From: Methanocella arvoryzae MRE50
GTDB lineage: Archaea > Halobacteriota > Methanocellia > Methanocellales > Methanocellaceae
Assembly: GCF_000063445.1 (NCBI RefSeq)
Contig: NC_009464.1
Span: 2,852,001-2,916,000 of the forward strand
Direction: 5' to 3'
DNA length: 64,000 nt
In this document: piece after piece, positions 25,419 to 32,844 of the stretch
How the letters are laid out: every line of letters starts with the position of its first letter
Position numbering within the stretch: the first letter of the stretch is position 1
Program-made: the position numbers and the translations under genes
Notes under the pieces: generated by a model
What the model was told of the DNA's origin: nothing
Database searches by the model: none
The model's input: only the letters and a program-made list of their open reading frames with translations

Positions 25419-25623
25419 CGAGTTCTATTGTATTATCGCTCGTTTCTCATGGGGTCGCTACTCGCAGATCATTATCCGCAGATCACTGTCCGTCACGTCG
25501 TCTTTTAATACGCTGCGTATCCTGAGCAGCAATCGCTGGTCCGGTGCAGAAGTATGGCCTGTCTCTCTTTATCATATACTAATATTGCCGCCGCAGGCGG
25601 CTTTATTCGCTCGATAAGCTACA

Positions 25624-25635
25624 AATATATTTATT
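25624..25635 (+). promoter_or_regulatory. array promoter 6 (AATATATTTATT)
   Basis: TATA box starting 53 nt before ATG 25677, with the shared TTGAGGAGGGTAGT leader end. Confidence 0.7.
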
Positions 25636-25676
25636 ATGATTTAATAAATTCGTACATACTATTGAGGAGGGTAGTT

Positions 25677-26138
25677 ATGGATAAGACGGGCGTAATGATC
25701 TTGCTGCTGGCTGTAGCTCTTGCTGCATGCGCCGTGCCTGCAGGGGCGTTCATCGGCACCGGGATCACCTTGAACAAGCAAATCGGCGATACTATTAATT
25801 TTAACATTGGCAAGCGCGTGGGCGCTGCCGGCACAGCCCTTGGCATTGCCGACATGGACCTCGGAGTCACCTGGGGAGTAAACTACGATCTCGCCTCTAT
25901 GGCGGGCTACCCCTATGGCTATGGTGGCGTCGGGGCTGTTACTGCAGGCGATGTCGGGTATGTCCTCGGCCTGAGTATGGATGAAACGCATGGCGCGGCT
26001 TTCGATGGCTCGGCATTCGGTGTGCCACTGGCAGAGCAGAGCCTTACCAGCACGAAGTTCAACAACGTCATAGCCAACAATAACCACTTCGAGAATACGC
26101 AGGTGGCCCTGCCTTTTACTGGCTTCCCGGTATTTTAG
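25677..26138 (+). CDS. secreted array protein, diverged GFPT-type
   Basis: 153 residues. The signal peptide (VMILLLAVALAACAV) probably ends after PAGA, the same end as in copies 1 and 2. The mature sequence has an N-terminal half (ITLNKQIGDTINFNIG) and a C-terminal half (FGVPLAEQSLTSTKF, then FENTQVALPFTGFPVF). Both follow the Pro/Gln/Thr/Phe spacing of the GFPT repeats more loosely. A Gly/Tyr-rich linker (AGYPYGYGGVG) separates them. ATG 25677 lies directly after GAGGAGGGTAGTT. No function is known. Confidence 0.72.
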   Translation: MDKTGVMILLLAVALAACAVPAGAFIGTGITLNKQIGDTINFNIGKRVGAAGTALGIADMDLGVTWGVNYDLASMAGYPYGYGGVGAVTAGDVGYVLGLSMDETHGAAFDGSAFGVPLAEQSLTSTKFNNVIANNNHFENTQVALPFTGFPVF

Positions 26139-26183
26139 GCCTGCCATACGTATTTTTTTATTTTTCTGCTCAGAGCACTCGAT

Positions 26184-26295
26184 AATATATTATATGAGCT
26201 TGCCGTTGACACTGCTCTATTTCTATAGTATTGTAGATATGCCTGCGTTTCGCCCCTATTGCAGCGCCACGTCTTTTTCATCCATTTTTCTATAG
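26184..26295 (+). other. orphan array-type promoter with an 18-codon ORF
   Basis: AATATATTATAT at 26184-26195 resembles the array promoters. An ATG at 26239, 55 nt from the start of this box, opens an 18-residue frame ending at 26295, but there is no ribosome-binding site or signal peptide. It may be a decayed array member or coincidence. The rest of the 26139-26499 spacer holds nothing recognisable. Confidence 0.3.
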
Positions 26296-26499
26296 TTTTC
26301 GTATCGCCTGTGGGATAGAATAGCCATTCACTCCGATACCCGCCGTGTATTTGACCTCTGTATTGCAAATCAAGCCTATTTTCGGTCTTATTGTAACTCG
26401 TTGCTTATTATTGTCTTTTATTTTAACAATTAGCTCTAAATATTACCCAGAATGCGTTAAAATACTTCAGAACGGTTACATTTCGTATTTTTAAATAAT

Positions 26500-26511
26500 A
26501 ATATATTTATT
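26500..26511 (+). promoter_or_regulatory. array promoter 7 (AATATATTTATT)
   Basis: TATA box starting 54 nt before ATG 26554. The ribosome-binding site is CGGAGGTGTAGTT. Confidence 0.7.
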
Positions 26512-26553
26512 TTGTATAGTTAGACATAACATTGCAGTTTCGGAGGTGTAGTT

Positions 26554-27306
26554 ATGAAAATGGCAAGTAAAATTACAGTAGCAGCAATTGTAGCTCTCGC
26601 TGCATTGCTGGTTACGACACCCGCTTTTGCTCAGTTCGGGCTCGGCGGCGCTTGTGGTATTGGAGCAGGATTAGGAGCACCTATCGGTCTGGGAGGAGCA
26701 TGCGGACCCTGCGGTGCACCAGTGGCATACGGGCCCCCGCAGGATTGCATTGCACAGATCTACTGCAACATTCCTGTCACGTCCCAGATCCCGGTAACAG
26801 TCCCGGCTACCGTTCCTCAGCAGGTACCCATTACGGTCCCTGTCACGAGCTTCGCGCCTGTGACTGTTCCCAAGGCAGTTATAGTCCCTGAGACTATCCC
26901 TGTCCCGGTAGTTACTCCGGCAGTTACCTCGACCACTGTCCCGTGCACTGTACCCGTTCCGACCACAGTGCCCGTGACCTCGATGATCCCGCAGGTGACC
27001 ACCGTTCCGCTCGGCAGTGCCTGTGGAGCAGCTATCCCTGCTGCAGCACCCTGTGCACCGGCTGCCGCAGCTAACCCCTGCGCTCCCGGTATCGGTGCAG
27101 GCATCGGTACTGCCGGCCTGGGCACTGGACTCGGCTACGGCCTCGGTGCAGGCGGTCTCAGCGGATTCGGCCTCGGAACCAGCCTGGGCACCGGCCTGGG
27201 CACCAGCCAGTTCGGCCTGGGTATGAACCGCCCGCTGGCCACTGCCCCGTCCATGGCTACCAGCATGCCTGCAACCACGACGGCAGCTCCGGCATCAACC
27301 ACTTAA
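26554..27306 (+). CDS. secreted protein with Val-Pro repeats and Gly-rich flanks
   Basis: 250 residues, no known family. The signal peptide ends near PAFAQ. A Gly/Ala/Cys-rich segment follows (GIGAGLGAPIGLGG). Residues about 72-150 form an irregular repeat of Pro-Val/Ile-Thr-Val units such as IPVTVPATVP and VPITVPVT. Then comes an Ala/Pro/Cys-rich segment, a Gly/Leu-rich segment (GLGTGLGYGLGAGG) and a Thr/Ala/Ser-rich tail that could be glycosylated. The protein is almost uncharged. Alternating Pro-Val-Thr suggests an extended or beta-type fibrous structure, which is inference. GGAGGTG precedes ATG 26554. Confidence 0.75.
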   Translation: MKMASKITVAAIVALAALLVTTPAFAQFGLGGACGIGAGLGAPIGLGGACGPCGAPVAYGPPQDCIAQIYCNIPVTSQIPVTVPATVPQQVPITVPVTSFAPVTVPKAVIVPETIPVPVVTPAVTSTTVPCTVPVPTTVPVTSMIPQVTTVPLGSACGAAIPAAAPCAPAAAANPCAPGIGAGIGTAGLGTGLGYGLGAGGLSGFGLGTSLGTGLGTSQFGLGMNRPLATAPSMATSMPATTTAAPASTT

Positions 27307-27340
27307 GCCAGCAGAAAATATACGCATAGGTTGGGAATCA

Positions 27341-27377
27341 GTCAACGGATGATTGACGGGCTGGAGACTCTCTCCAG
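27341..27377 (+). terminator. paired small stem-loops after the Val-Pro repeat gene
   Basis: GTCAA/TTGAC (27341-27357) and CTGGAG/CTCCAG (27361-27377) stems are followed by pyrimidine-rich sequence. Nothing else is seen in the spacer up to the promoter at 27584. Confidence 0.5.
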
Positions 27378-27583
27378 TTCGTTTCAGTCTTCCTTTTGGG
27401 GAATCTTTTACCCTCCTTTTTACAACGGTTTCTAATGATTGGCATGGGCTACTAAATGTGCTGTCTTGACGCCTGTGTATTATTCCATCAGTAAAAAACC
27501 GTAAAACGGGCTATTTATAGTTAGTTTGGTTATTTATGCCTTTTTTTCTAATTCTGACGCTTGTTATCGTTACTTCGGCTGAT

Positions 27584-27595
27584 AATATATTTATT
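27584..27595 (+). promoter_or_regulatory. array promoter 8 (AATATATTTATT)
   Basis: TATA box, preceded by GAT, starting 52 nt before ATG 27636. The open frame upstream of 27636 runs through it and is therefore not coding. Confidence 0.7.
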
Positions 27596-27635
27596 CGACG
27601 GTGCATACCTTCTCTTGATGTTGGACGGGTGTTGC

Positions 27636-28277
27636 ATGCTCAGGTATACGTCATTCGTTGTCTGTGCTCTGCTCTTGCTGACGGCCACGTTTCCTCAGGC
27701 CTCCGCGAGCAGTTTCGCTAACGTGAATATGTACGGGTTTCCGATGACCATGGGCGTCGGGGGTACCGGCGCAGCAGGCATCCCTGGCGAGAGTTATACT
27801 TATACTAACGACGGTCTCGATGTTTCTGACGTCATGTCCCGATATGGTATCATATCCAGCTCGATATCGTCTGGAGCTGATCCCACTTCAGTAAACGGCT
27901 TCGTAAGCCCTTATTATAACGGGATCTCGCTGGGCGTGAATTTCGGCTACCCGACGGCGAGCCACGACGCGGCTACTGCTGCATTCGCCAAAGACATGGC
28001 ATACGAAGCCGATCTTGATAATGCGTTCATCGCCTTTCCCGGCATAGGCGTGGGCTCTATGGGTCTCAGCTCCCCGACGGTGTCCAGCAACAGGGCGAGC
28101 ATCAAGTACGCCGAAAGCATCAAGTTCCAGCTCACCACTGAGAGCGATACCCTGGATCTGGGAGGATTCTATTCCCCGCTAGGGCTGGGGCTCGGCTATG
28201 GCAGCGTGGGTGTGTTTGGCAGCACCAGCATGGCCAACGGCGGGCTTGGAATGCCGTTTTATTTTGGCACCGCATAG
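27636..28277 (+). CDS. secreted GFPT-type protein, long member
   Basis: 213 residues. The signal peptide (SFVVCALLLLTATF) probably ends after ASAS. After an N-terminal MYGFPMTMG segment, residues from about 110 carry GYPTASHDAATAAF followed by acidic sequence and the strand AFIAFPGIGVGSMG. These match the GFPT...TAF unit and its trailing strand in the proteins at 22011 and 23363. The C-terminus is Gly-rich (LGLGLGYGS). The gene ends 23 nt before the MscS gene and may be transcribed with it. ATG 27636 is fixed by the promoter. The GACGGGTGTTGC before it is a weak ribosome-binding site. Confidence 0.7.
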   Translation: MLRYTSFVVCALLLLTATFPQASASSFANVNMYGFPMTMGVGGTGAAGIPGESYTYTNDGLDVSDVMSRYGIISSSISSGADPTSVNGFVSPYYNGISLGVNFGYPTASHDAATAAFAKDMAYEADLDNAFIAFPGIGVGSMGLSSPTVSSNRASIKYAESIKFQLTTESDTLDLGGFYSPLGLGLGYGSVGVFGSTSMANGGLGMPFYFGTA

Positions 28278-28300
28278 TATGGGGGGCGGGGAGACCACTG

Positions 28301-29107
28301 ATGTTCCAGTCCACAAGCCCGGCGGACGCAACTACTCAGGCAGCTCTCAATCTCGTCGAGTTCTTCTACAGTAACTGGAACAAGATCCTGCTGGCCATTG
28401 CCATCCTCATCATAGCGTTAGTAGTCATCAACTTCCTGAAGATCGCCCTGGCCCAGATTGCCCGGGACTATAAGCTGCCGCCTAAGCTGCTACGGTTTCT
28501 TAATACTGTAGTTACCTATGGGACTCTCATACTCGCCATCGTCAATATCCTGGCAGTCTTCGACATCCATCTGTACTCGCTTATCGTGAGCCTGGGGCTG
28601 ATCAGCGCCGTGATCGTCCTGGGGTCGCAACTCGTCATATCAAATCTGCTGGGCGGCACAATCGTATACATCGAGAAGCCGTTCGAGATAGACGACGTGA
28701 TTAAGGTCGGGGAAAATACCGGTGTCGTGGAGGGCATCAGCTTCAGGTCGACGACAATGAGGGGCCTGAATGGGCTGGTGATCACGATACCAAACTCCAC
28801 GTACCTGACCACGCCCATCACGAATTATACCCGGACCCGGCAGTACCTGGTAAAACTACCTTTTACCATGCCCCGGAACGTCGATATGTCCGGGTTAATC
28901 GACAGGCTCCGGTCAGAGGCGTCGTCCATACCCGGCTTTTCCTCAGGAAAGGGCGAAACCCTCTACAAGATGGGCATCAGTAAGGACAACGTGGACTACG
29001 AGCTCCATTTCTGGATATCGGACCCCAGGGTCTCCGACGGTGCCCGGTCCCGGATCGTCGACATCATCGGGCAGTTCCTGCCCACAAGTGATAAAGCTGG
29101 TATATGA
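28301..29107 (+). CDS. MscS family mechanosensitive channel
   Basis: 268 residues. Three hydrophobic segments lie in the first 110 residues (KILLAIAILIIALVVINFL; GTLILAIVNILAVF; IVSLGLISAVIVLGSQLV), the last including the Gly/Ala-rich pore helix. The beta domain follows, with YIEKPFEIDDVIKV and VITIPNSTYLTTPITNYTR. It gates to release solutes on osmotic downshock. GGGGAG lies 9 nt before the ATG. The 23-nt gap to the last secreted-array gene suggests co-transcription, so the channel may be tied to the same surface programme. Confidence 0.9.
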   Translation: MFQSTSPADATTQAALNLVEFFYSNWNKILLAIAILIIALVVINFLKIALAQIARDYKLPPKLLRFLNTVVTYGTLILAIVNILAVFDIHLYSLIVSLGLISAVIVLGSQLVISNLLGGTIVYIEKPFEIDDVIKVGENTGVVEGISFRSTTMRGLNGLVITIPNSTYLTTPITNYTRTRQYLVKLPFTMPRNVDMSGLIDRLRSEASSIPGFSSGKGETLYKMGISKDNVDYELHFWISDPRVSDGARSRIVDIIGQFLPTSDKAGI

Positions 29108-29243
29108 GCGGAAGATACGCTTGCGCGGCAGAATAAATGTGCGTTAAAGAGAAGTAGTATTACGAGAAACATCTGTTCGTATATATTTTATACGTAGTGA
29201 ACGGCATAGAAATCTTTTAAGCACCGAAAACTTCATATGCTCG

Positions 29244-29395
29244 AATGGCATTAAGAGATTCGCATCGTCACAACGATGACTAATACCGTAGGATAAGCTC
29301 TGTCTTATCTGGCGAATGGACTTACGTCCGAACACGGCAATCGTGTGAGTCGGGCCGACGGTTCTTAACCGGCAGGCCTTACGGAGGAACTACCA
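29244..29395 (+). promoter_or_regulatory. structured leader RNA of the L18e-L13-S9 operon
   Basis: The 288-nt gap before L18e holds a chain of hairpins. H1 is CATCGT/ACGATG (29263-29278). H2 is GGATAAG/CTTATCT (29291-29310). A closing stem ATTCGC (29258-29263) with GCGAAT (29312-29317) encloses H1 and H2. H3 is TGGAC/GTCCG (29317-29330). H4 is ACACG/CGTGT (29332-29346). H5 has GGTT/AACC inside GGCC/GGCC (29353-29378). GGAGG (29383-29387) and the ATG follow. GAAATCTTTTAAGC near 29209-29222 fits a promoter about 25 nt before the first stem. It is probably a cis-regulatory leader, perhaps binding a ribosomal protein. A separate small RNA is the alternative. Confidence 0.6.
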
Positions 29396-29758
29396 ATGAA
29401 GCGCATCAAGAAATCCAACCCGAGAGTGTTACAGCTTATCGCCGACCTCAAGGCGAAGTCCCGGGAACAGAACGTAGGTATCTGGAGGGACATTGCAGAG
29501 AGGATGGAGAAGCCGGCAAGACACTATGCGGAGATCAACCTTAGCAAGATCAACAGGTACACTAAGGAGAACGAGACTATCATTGTCCCCGGCAAGGTCC
29601 TGGGCACTGGTAACCTGAATCACCCCGTGACTGTGGCTGCACTGAACTTCAGCCTGACCGCAGAGGTCCTCATCGACGAAGCGAAAGGCAAGTGCATGAC
29701 CATCGAGCAGCTCATGAAGACGAATCCCACGGGCAAGGGAGTCCGCATACTCAAGTAA
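29396..29758 (+). CDS. rpl18e: 50S ribosomal protein L18e
   Basis: 120 residues. Features are KSNPRVLQLIADLKAKS near the start, then NLSKINRYTKENETIIVPGKVLGTGN, as expected for archaeal L18e (L15-like). It is the first gene of the L18e-L13-S9-rpoN operon. GGAGG lies 8 nt before the ATG. The preceding structured leader may control the operon. The rps4-rps11-rpoD genes that often precede it in archaea are absent here. Confidence 0.95.
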   Translation: MKRIKKSNPRVLQLIADLKAKSREQNVGIWRDIAERMEKPARHYAEINLSKINRYTKENETIIVPGKVLGTGNLNHPVTVAALNFSLTAEVLIDEAKGKCMTIEQLMKTNPTGKGVRILK

Positions 29759-29770
29759 GGAGGCAAAGAC

Positions 29771-30190
29771 ATGGTTTTAATCAATGCAGATGGACTTATC
29801 GTCGGCAGGCTAGCCAGTCTGGTTGCCAGGAAACTACTCGAGGGCGATGAGATCATTATCATCAACGCCGAAAAGGCGATCTTATCCGGTTCCAGGCTCA
29901 ACAACATCACAGAGTACCGGCAGACCTACGTGCGTGGCACGACCGAAAAGGGCCCGTACTTCCCCAAGCGCCCTGATCAGATCCTCAGAAGGACCGTCAG
30001 GGGCATGCTGCCGTACAAGACGCAGCGTGGCAAGGATGCAATGGCAAGGCTGCAGGTCTACATCGGAACTCCGTCGGAGTTCGCAGGCCAGCCCGCCGTA
30101 ACCCTGGAACAGGCAAGCTACAACCGCCTGAGCTCATTCAAGTACATGCCGCTCGGCGAGGTATCCAAGCTGCTGGGAGCAAAGTTCTAA
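29771..30190 (+). CDS. rpl13: 50S ribosomal protein L13
   Basis: 139 residues. It starts [22 protein letters not shown] and contains the family block [22 protein letters not shown]. Length matches archaeal L13. It begins 12 nt after L18e, with AAGGAGG across the gap. Confidence 0.95.
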   Translation: MVLINADGLIVGRLASLVARKLLEGDEIIIINAEKAILSGSRLNNITEYRQTYVRGTTEKGPYFPKRPDQILRRTVRGMLPYKTQRGKDAMARLQVYIGTPSEFAGQPAVTLEQASYNRLSSFKYMPLGEVSKLLGAKF

Positions 30191-30200
30191 AGGTGATCAC

Positions 30201-30611
30201 ATGGCCGAGAAGAAAGTTTTAACCACGAGCGGCAAGCGCAAGACCGCAATCGCCCGCGCCACGGTCCGGAAGGGCACCGGTGTCATCAGGATCAACAAGG
30301 TCCCCTTAGATGCACTGGAGAACGAGCTCGTCCGGCTCAAGATCTCCGAGCCTCTGATCATCGCAGGCTCCGAGATTGCCAAGTCCCTCGATATCAACGT
30401 CGAGATACGCGGCGGAGGCTACATGGGCCAGGCAGAGGCTGCTCGTTGCGCCATCGCAAGGGGCCTCGTCAACTGGACCAACGATGTCGCACTTCGCGAC
30501 GCATTCCTCGCGCACGACAGGAACCTGCTTGTCAACGACGTCAGGCAGAAGCTGCCGAAGAACTACGGCGGATCTGGCGCAAGAGCCAAGTTCCAGAAGT
30601 CGTACCGTTAA
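30201..30611 (+). CDS. rps9: 30S ribosomal protein S9
   Basis: 136 residues. [19 protein letters not shown] is the S9 start and the C-terminus is the conserved FQKSYR, whose last Arg reaches the P-site tRNA. It follows L13 by 10 nt in the same operon. Confidence 0.95.
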   Translation: MAEKKVLTTSGKRKTAIARATVRKGTGVIRINKVPLDALENELVRLKISEPLIIAGSEIAKSLDINVEIRGGGYMGQAEAARCAIARGLVNWTNDVALRDAFLAHDRNLLVNDVRQKLPKNYGGSGARAKFQKSYR

Positions 30612-30615
30612 GCTC

Positions 30616-30683
30616 CTGGGGGAAACCCCGGGGGAAATACTGGGAGAACTCTCAGTATAATTATTGGGGGATAACCCCCAATA
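30616..30683 (+). other. three consecutive stem-loops between S9 and rpoN
   Basis: Stem 1 is CTGGGG-GAAA-CCCCGG (30616-30631), with a GNRA tetraloop. Stem 2 is ATACTGGG with CTCAGTAT, one G-T pair (30637-30658). Stem 3 is TATTGGGGG-ATAA-CCCCCAATA (30662-30683). They fill the gap between the stop codon of S9 and the ATG of rpoN. Possible roles are RNA processing, mRNA stabilisation or partial termination between ribosomal and polymerase genes. Confidence 0.75.
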
Positions 30684-30704
30684 TACTATGGAGACAATCA
30701 TCAA

Positions 30705-30920
30705 ATGATACCCGTCAGATGTTTCACCTGTGGCAAGGTCATCTCCGAAGTGTGGGAAGAATACAAGGCCCGCGTTGAGGAGAGAAAAATGAACCTGCAG
30801 CACGGCGAAGTACTGAAGGTCGGCGACATCCTCGACGATCTGGGCGTAGAGCGGTATTGCTGCAGACGCATGCTGCTTTCGCACGTTGAGCTCGTCGATG
30901 TGCTGGCACCGTACCAGTAA
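30705..30920 (+). CDS. rpoN: DNA-directed RNA polymerase subunit N
   Basis: 71 residues, the archaeal Rpb10 homologue. The zinc motif CFTCGK at the N-terminus and RYCCRRM later give the CX2C...CC pattern of this small assembly subunit. Its place after S9 is conserved in archaea. Confidence 0.95.
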   Translation: MIPVRCFTCGKVISEVWEEYKARVEERKMNLQHGEVLKVGDILDDLGVERYCCRRMLLSHVELVDVLAPYQ

Positions 30921-30933
30921 ATAAAGATGCGTT

Positions 30934-31011
30934 GGGATCGTGGGGTAGCCTGGTCCATCCTTTCGCGTTCGGGACGCGGAAACCTGAGTTCAAATCTCAG
31001 CGATCCCACCA
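30934..31011 (+). tRNA. tRNA-Pro (CGG)
   Basis: The acceptor GGGATCG (30934-30940) pairs with CGATCCC, followed by discriminator A (31008) and an encoded CCA (31009-31011). The anticodon stem TCGCG/CGCGG encloses the loop TTCGGGA, giving anticodon CGG. The T-arm contains GTTCAAATC. It lies inside the rpoN-rpoK spacer, so it is probably processed from the operon transcript. Confidence 0.92.
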
Positions 31012-31210
31012 ACCATCTTTATACGCAATGCCTGTAAAGCATTGTGTCTGAACCACTCGGGGGGATTCCCGGGGCAAATCCAGGGCAGATTTAATCATCG
31101 TATGTCTAATGTTTATTGTACACATACATCAGATCACATTTTTAGTGTACACTGTTTTTTAGTGCAAACTAAGTTTCACTGTGCACCATTATTCACCAGG
31201 GGGTGTCTTA

Positions 31211-31447
31211 TTGGAACTCAAATCAACCAGTAAAGAAATTAAAGATCGTTATACACGCTATGAGCGTGCCAGGATCATCGGCGCCAGAGCGCTGCAAATA
31301 TCCATGGGTGCTCCAGTCCTCGCGAAGAACCCGAAGACTGTCGAGCCGATAGAAGTTGCTCTTTTAGAGCTGGAACAGGGTCTTGTGCCAATCACAGTCC
31401 GGAAAATCAATAAGTCGGCAAGGCGTGAGGTCGCTACGTCGTCCTGA
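31211..31447 (+). CDS. rpoK: DNA-directed RNA polymerase subunit K
   Basis: 78 residues, the archaeal Rpb6/omega homologue that helps polymerase assembly. The core [22 protein letters not shown] and the late [15 protein letters not shown] are diagnostic. TTG at 31211 is preferred because AGGGGGTG lies 6 nt upstream and the protein then begins just before the conserved core. A GTG at 31181 would add ten unlikely residues. The 199-nt spacer after tRNA-Pro holds a small AATGC/GCATT stem and AT-rich promoter-like sequence. Confidence 0.88.
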   Translation: MELKSTSKEIKDRYTRYERARIIGARALQISMGAPVLAKNPKTVEPIEVALLELEQGLVPITVRKINKSARREVATSS

Positions 31448-31514
31448 TACCTTTTTCTATTCCGTGCATGTGTATAATATTCTAGGAATATTATTTTAAT
31501 GGGAGGTATGAAAT

Positions 31515-32729
31515 TTGATCATCGACGAAATTCTGGCAAGGAAAATCTTCGACAGCAGGGGCAACCCTACTATCGAAGTCGAAGTCTACACGGATGACGG
31601 CAACTATGGTGTGGCTGCAGCGCCTGCCGGGGCTTCTACTGGTTCTTATGAGGCTGTCGCTATCCCGGTAGACGATGCGATCGCCAAGCTCGAGTCAGAA
31701 GTCATCGACCAGCTGATCGGAGAATACGCGGCCGACCAGGAGGAAATCGACAGACTGCTCCACGAAATTGACGGCACGGATAACTTCAGCAACATTGGCG
31801 GCAACCTGTCTGTAGCGCTCTCCATGGCTACTGCCAAAGCAGCCGCAGCCTCGTTCAAAATGCCGCTGTACCGCTACCTCGGCGGAGCATTCCCGACGAT
31901 GCCTTACCCTCTGGGTAATGTGCTCGGCGGAGGCGCACATGCAAAAGGGGCGACGGACATCCAGGAATTCCTTGTCACGCCGATCGGAGCGCCAAACATC
32001 GACCAGGCGGTCTATGCCAATACACTTGTCCACAAGCGGGTGAAGAAGCTGCTGACCGAAGCGGGCATCATCTGCCACAAAGGCGATGAAGGCGGCTGGG
32101 CACCCCAGATCAAGGACTCGAAGGCTTTCGAGATCGTTAGTAAGGCAGTAGACGAAGTCTCGGGCGAGCTTGGGTTTGAGATCCGGTTCGGACTTGACGT
32201 AGCCGCTACAGAACTCTGGGACGGCAACAACTACGTCTACAAGGACACGAAGCGCACGACCGAGCAACAGATAGACTATATTGCAGGCCTTATTGACGAG
32301 TACAACCTGTACTACGTAGAAGATGCTTTACAGGAGAACGACTACGAAGGCTTTGCGAGGCTCACCGAAATGGTCGGCGACAGGTGCCTTATCTGTGGCG
32401 ACGACCTGTTCGTGACAAACGTGTCCCGCATCGAGAAGGGCATCGAGAACCTGTCCGGTAATGCAATCCTCATCAAGCCGAATCAGATCGGCACGGTGAC
32501 CGATACCTATAATGCCATCCGGCTGGGCAGGCAGTACGGTTATTCCACAGTCATGTCCCACAGAAGCGGAGAGACCACCGACAATACGATCGCTCACCTT
32601 GCAGTCGCTTTCGGCTGCGAGCTGATCAAGACCGGCGTAGTAGGCGGAGAAAGGATCGCAAAATTAAACGAGCTGATCCGCATCGGAGAGGAAATAGGAA
32701 ACGACAGAATGACTGAAAGCCCCTTATAA
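31515..32729 (+). CDS. eno: enolase (phosphopyruvate hydratase)
   Basis: Interconverts 2-phosphoglycerate and phosphoenolpyruvate in glycolysis/gluconeogenesis. 404 residues. The start [23 protein letters not shown], the KGDEGGWAP segment and the late SHRSGETTD signature are present, with metal-binding Asp/Glu near [12 protein letters not shown]. The start codon is TTG, 7 nt after GGAGGT; the ATG at 31508 is out of frame. Enolase between rpoK and S2 is standard archaeal order. Confidence 0.95.
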
Positions 32730-32772
32730 GGCTTTAGTAGTAAAGTGGTAAAAAAGTCGACAGGCTTACCGT

Positions 32773-32794
32773 GAAAGTCCCGCCCGGGACTTTC
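32773..32794 (+). terminator. stem-loop between enolase and S2
   Basis: GAAAGTCCC pairs perfectly with GGGACTTTC around GCCC, followed by CGTTTTAC. It separates enolase from the S2 transcript by termination or processing. Confidence 0.65.
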
Positions 32795-32844
32795 CGTTTT
32801 ACTATCATAAACAATGATAATACTAATAAAGGAGTTGTCAAAAA

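Noticed and set aside
29221-29395. A tRNA or RNase P/SRP RNA before L18e
   Set aside because: No acceptor stem, T-loop or universal core of those RNAs can be drawn. The structure reads better as a leader attached to L18e.
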